Positions 63,447-64,000 of a stretch of 64,000 nucleotides of DNA are shown here, piece by piece (the first letter of the stretch is position 1; each line of letters begins with the position of its first letter). The DNA is taken from positions 36,505-100,504 of the forward strand of contig JAQGDQ010000365.1 in the NCBI GenBank assembly GCA_030141605.1. The letters run 5' to 3'. Below the pieces are notes generated by a model. The model worked only from the letters and a program-made list of their open reading frames with translations. It was not told the DNA's origin and made no database searches. The translations under genes and the position numbers were made by a program. The DNA is from Tubiluchus corallicola. Lineage: Eukaryota > Priapulida > Priapulimorpha > Priapulimorphida > Tubiluchidae.

Positions 63447-63556
63447 GAGACTTTTACAAGTTTTTTTACTCCTAATATTTTATCAAAATCCTCAGCTTAT
63501 ACAAATAGAGGGGTTACTCCTTTCTTATAAGTTTTTTCAGTGTCCCAGTAGCCTCT
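63447..63556 (+). repeat. MITE-like interspersed repeat with target duplication (copy 22)
   Basis: GAGACTTTTACAA at the left, TTTATCAAAATCCTCAGC in the core, and a degraded right end. GTATT is found on both sides (63442-63446 and 63557-63561), the right one abutting the next copy. Confidence 0.65.
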
Positions 63557-63561
63557 GTATT

Positions 63562-63680
63562 GAGGCTTTTACAAGACTTATTTTTTTATTTTGTCAAACC
63601 CTCACTTGTATCAGTAAGCTGCAATTCTTCACTGTGCTGTTTTCAGTCTGAATAAGACTCTTTTACCTTACAAAGGTAGG
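63562..63680 (+). repeat. MITE-like interspersed repeat, near full length (copy 23)
   Basis: GAGGCTTTTACAA to TTACAAAGGTAGG, short subtype, directly following copy 22. The core TTTTGTCAAACCCTCACTTG and ATCAGTAAGCTGCAATTC is clear. Confidence 0.75.
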
Positions 63681-63784
63681 GTTTCATATCATGGCTTAAG
63701 GCTTTTGAGTATTGCTAATTATAATAAATAACTCCGGTTATTATAATAATAGTATAAGTACATTAAGAATACCTGCTTAAAAGT

Positions 63785-64000
63785 GGCAGAACAGGAGACG
63801 AGGGATGGGTTAATGCAGTTCTGAGGTACTTATTAAATTAAAAAACCTGAGGCGAAACTCCTGTTTGCCTTCACCGTGGAAGCATAAGAAATACTCCAAG
63901 GACTAGAAGGCATGGGCATCGTTGCACGGATTGCAGAGAGTTACTGTAGAAACTGGTACTCCTGATGCAAACTCAAAGTTGTCTTTATGTAACTAATGCG
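63785..64000 (+). ncRNA. Possible structured RNA or 5' part of a group II intron at window edge
   Basis: GGCAGAACAGGAG (63785-63797) pairs with CTCCTGTTTGCC (63858-63869) through a 12-bp stem with one bulge, around a 60-base apical region. Further short stems follow (CTTC with GAAG around ACCGTG). No ORF covers the region and the sequence is not MITE-like; GC content rises relative to adjacent spacer. It runs off the right edge. Group II intron 5' regions have this sort of stem-rich non-coding sequence before a reverse transcriptase gene, but no defining motif is inside the window, so identity is a guess. Confidence 0.3.

Overview
The window is a chromosomal segment of a Bacteroidetes (Bacteroidales-like) bacterium. 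The evidence is the gene content (GldD/GldE, a PorE-like OmpA protein, an S46 dipeptidyl-peptidase, tandem Skp/OmpH genes beside bamA, CysDN without CysC), promoter-like TTTG / TAnnTTTG boxes instead of sigma-70 hexamers, and few recognisable Shine-Dalgarno sites. Almost all coding sequence is core housekeeping. I found no rRNA, tRNA, prophage, CRISPR array or intact insertion sequence.

Layout. 0-2.7 kb: end of a Tyr/Ser-rich low-complexity protein and a FadL-like outer membrane protein. 2.7-4.9 kb (minus): cysN and cysD. 5.4-12.8 kb: RsmI-like methylase, S46 peptidase, ribBA, fmt, a small membrane protein, MATE exporter. 13-17.8 kb: ssb-gldE-gldD-phosphopantetheinyl transferase, hisS. 17.8-19.4 kb (minus): ECF sigma factor, putative anti-sigma protein, Spy-like protein. 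19.7-29.7 kb: ychF, YgiW-like OB-fold protein, pdxJ, then CBS protein-nadK-beta-barrel-uppS-bamA-skp-skp, an envelope assembly cluster. 30.3-35.8 kb: polyol-phosphate dehydrogenase plus fructose-6-phosphate aldolase, rmuC, a LexA/cI-like regulator, a PAP2 phosphatase. 35.9-43.1 kb: obgE, adk, purE, two envelope proteins, an acyltransferase. 43.2-47.9 kb: PhoB/PhoR-like pair beside a Pit transporter with a PhoU-like tail. 48.3-58.3 kb: fba, NSS transporter, HhH protein, rpsU-xer-hpf, a conserved TPR-like protein, secG, groES-groEL. 58.5-64 kb: DEAD-box helicase, dprA, a PorE-like protein, and a structured non-coding edge.

The most interesting content lies between the genes. About two dozen copies, complete or decayed, of one 110-140 bp repeat fill nearly every larger intergenic gap. 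They have 13-bp terminal inverted repeats (ideal end GAGACCTTTGCAA) and several sit between matching 5-bp direct repeats (AACAT, ATTAT twice, GATTA, GTATT), so they are a MITE-like non-autonomous transposable family. All but two elements point the same way whatever the orientation of nearby genes. One copy overlaps the predicted promoter of the S46 peptidase gene, one separates the histidine kinase from its response regulator, and one (55416-56061) appears split by about 520 bp of extra sequence containing a predicted hairpin structure.
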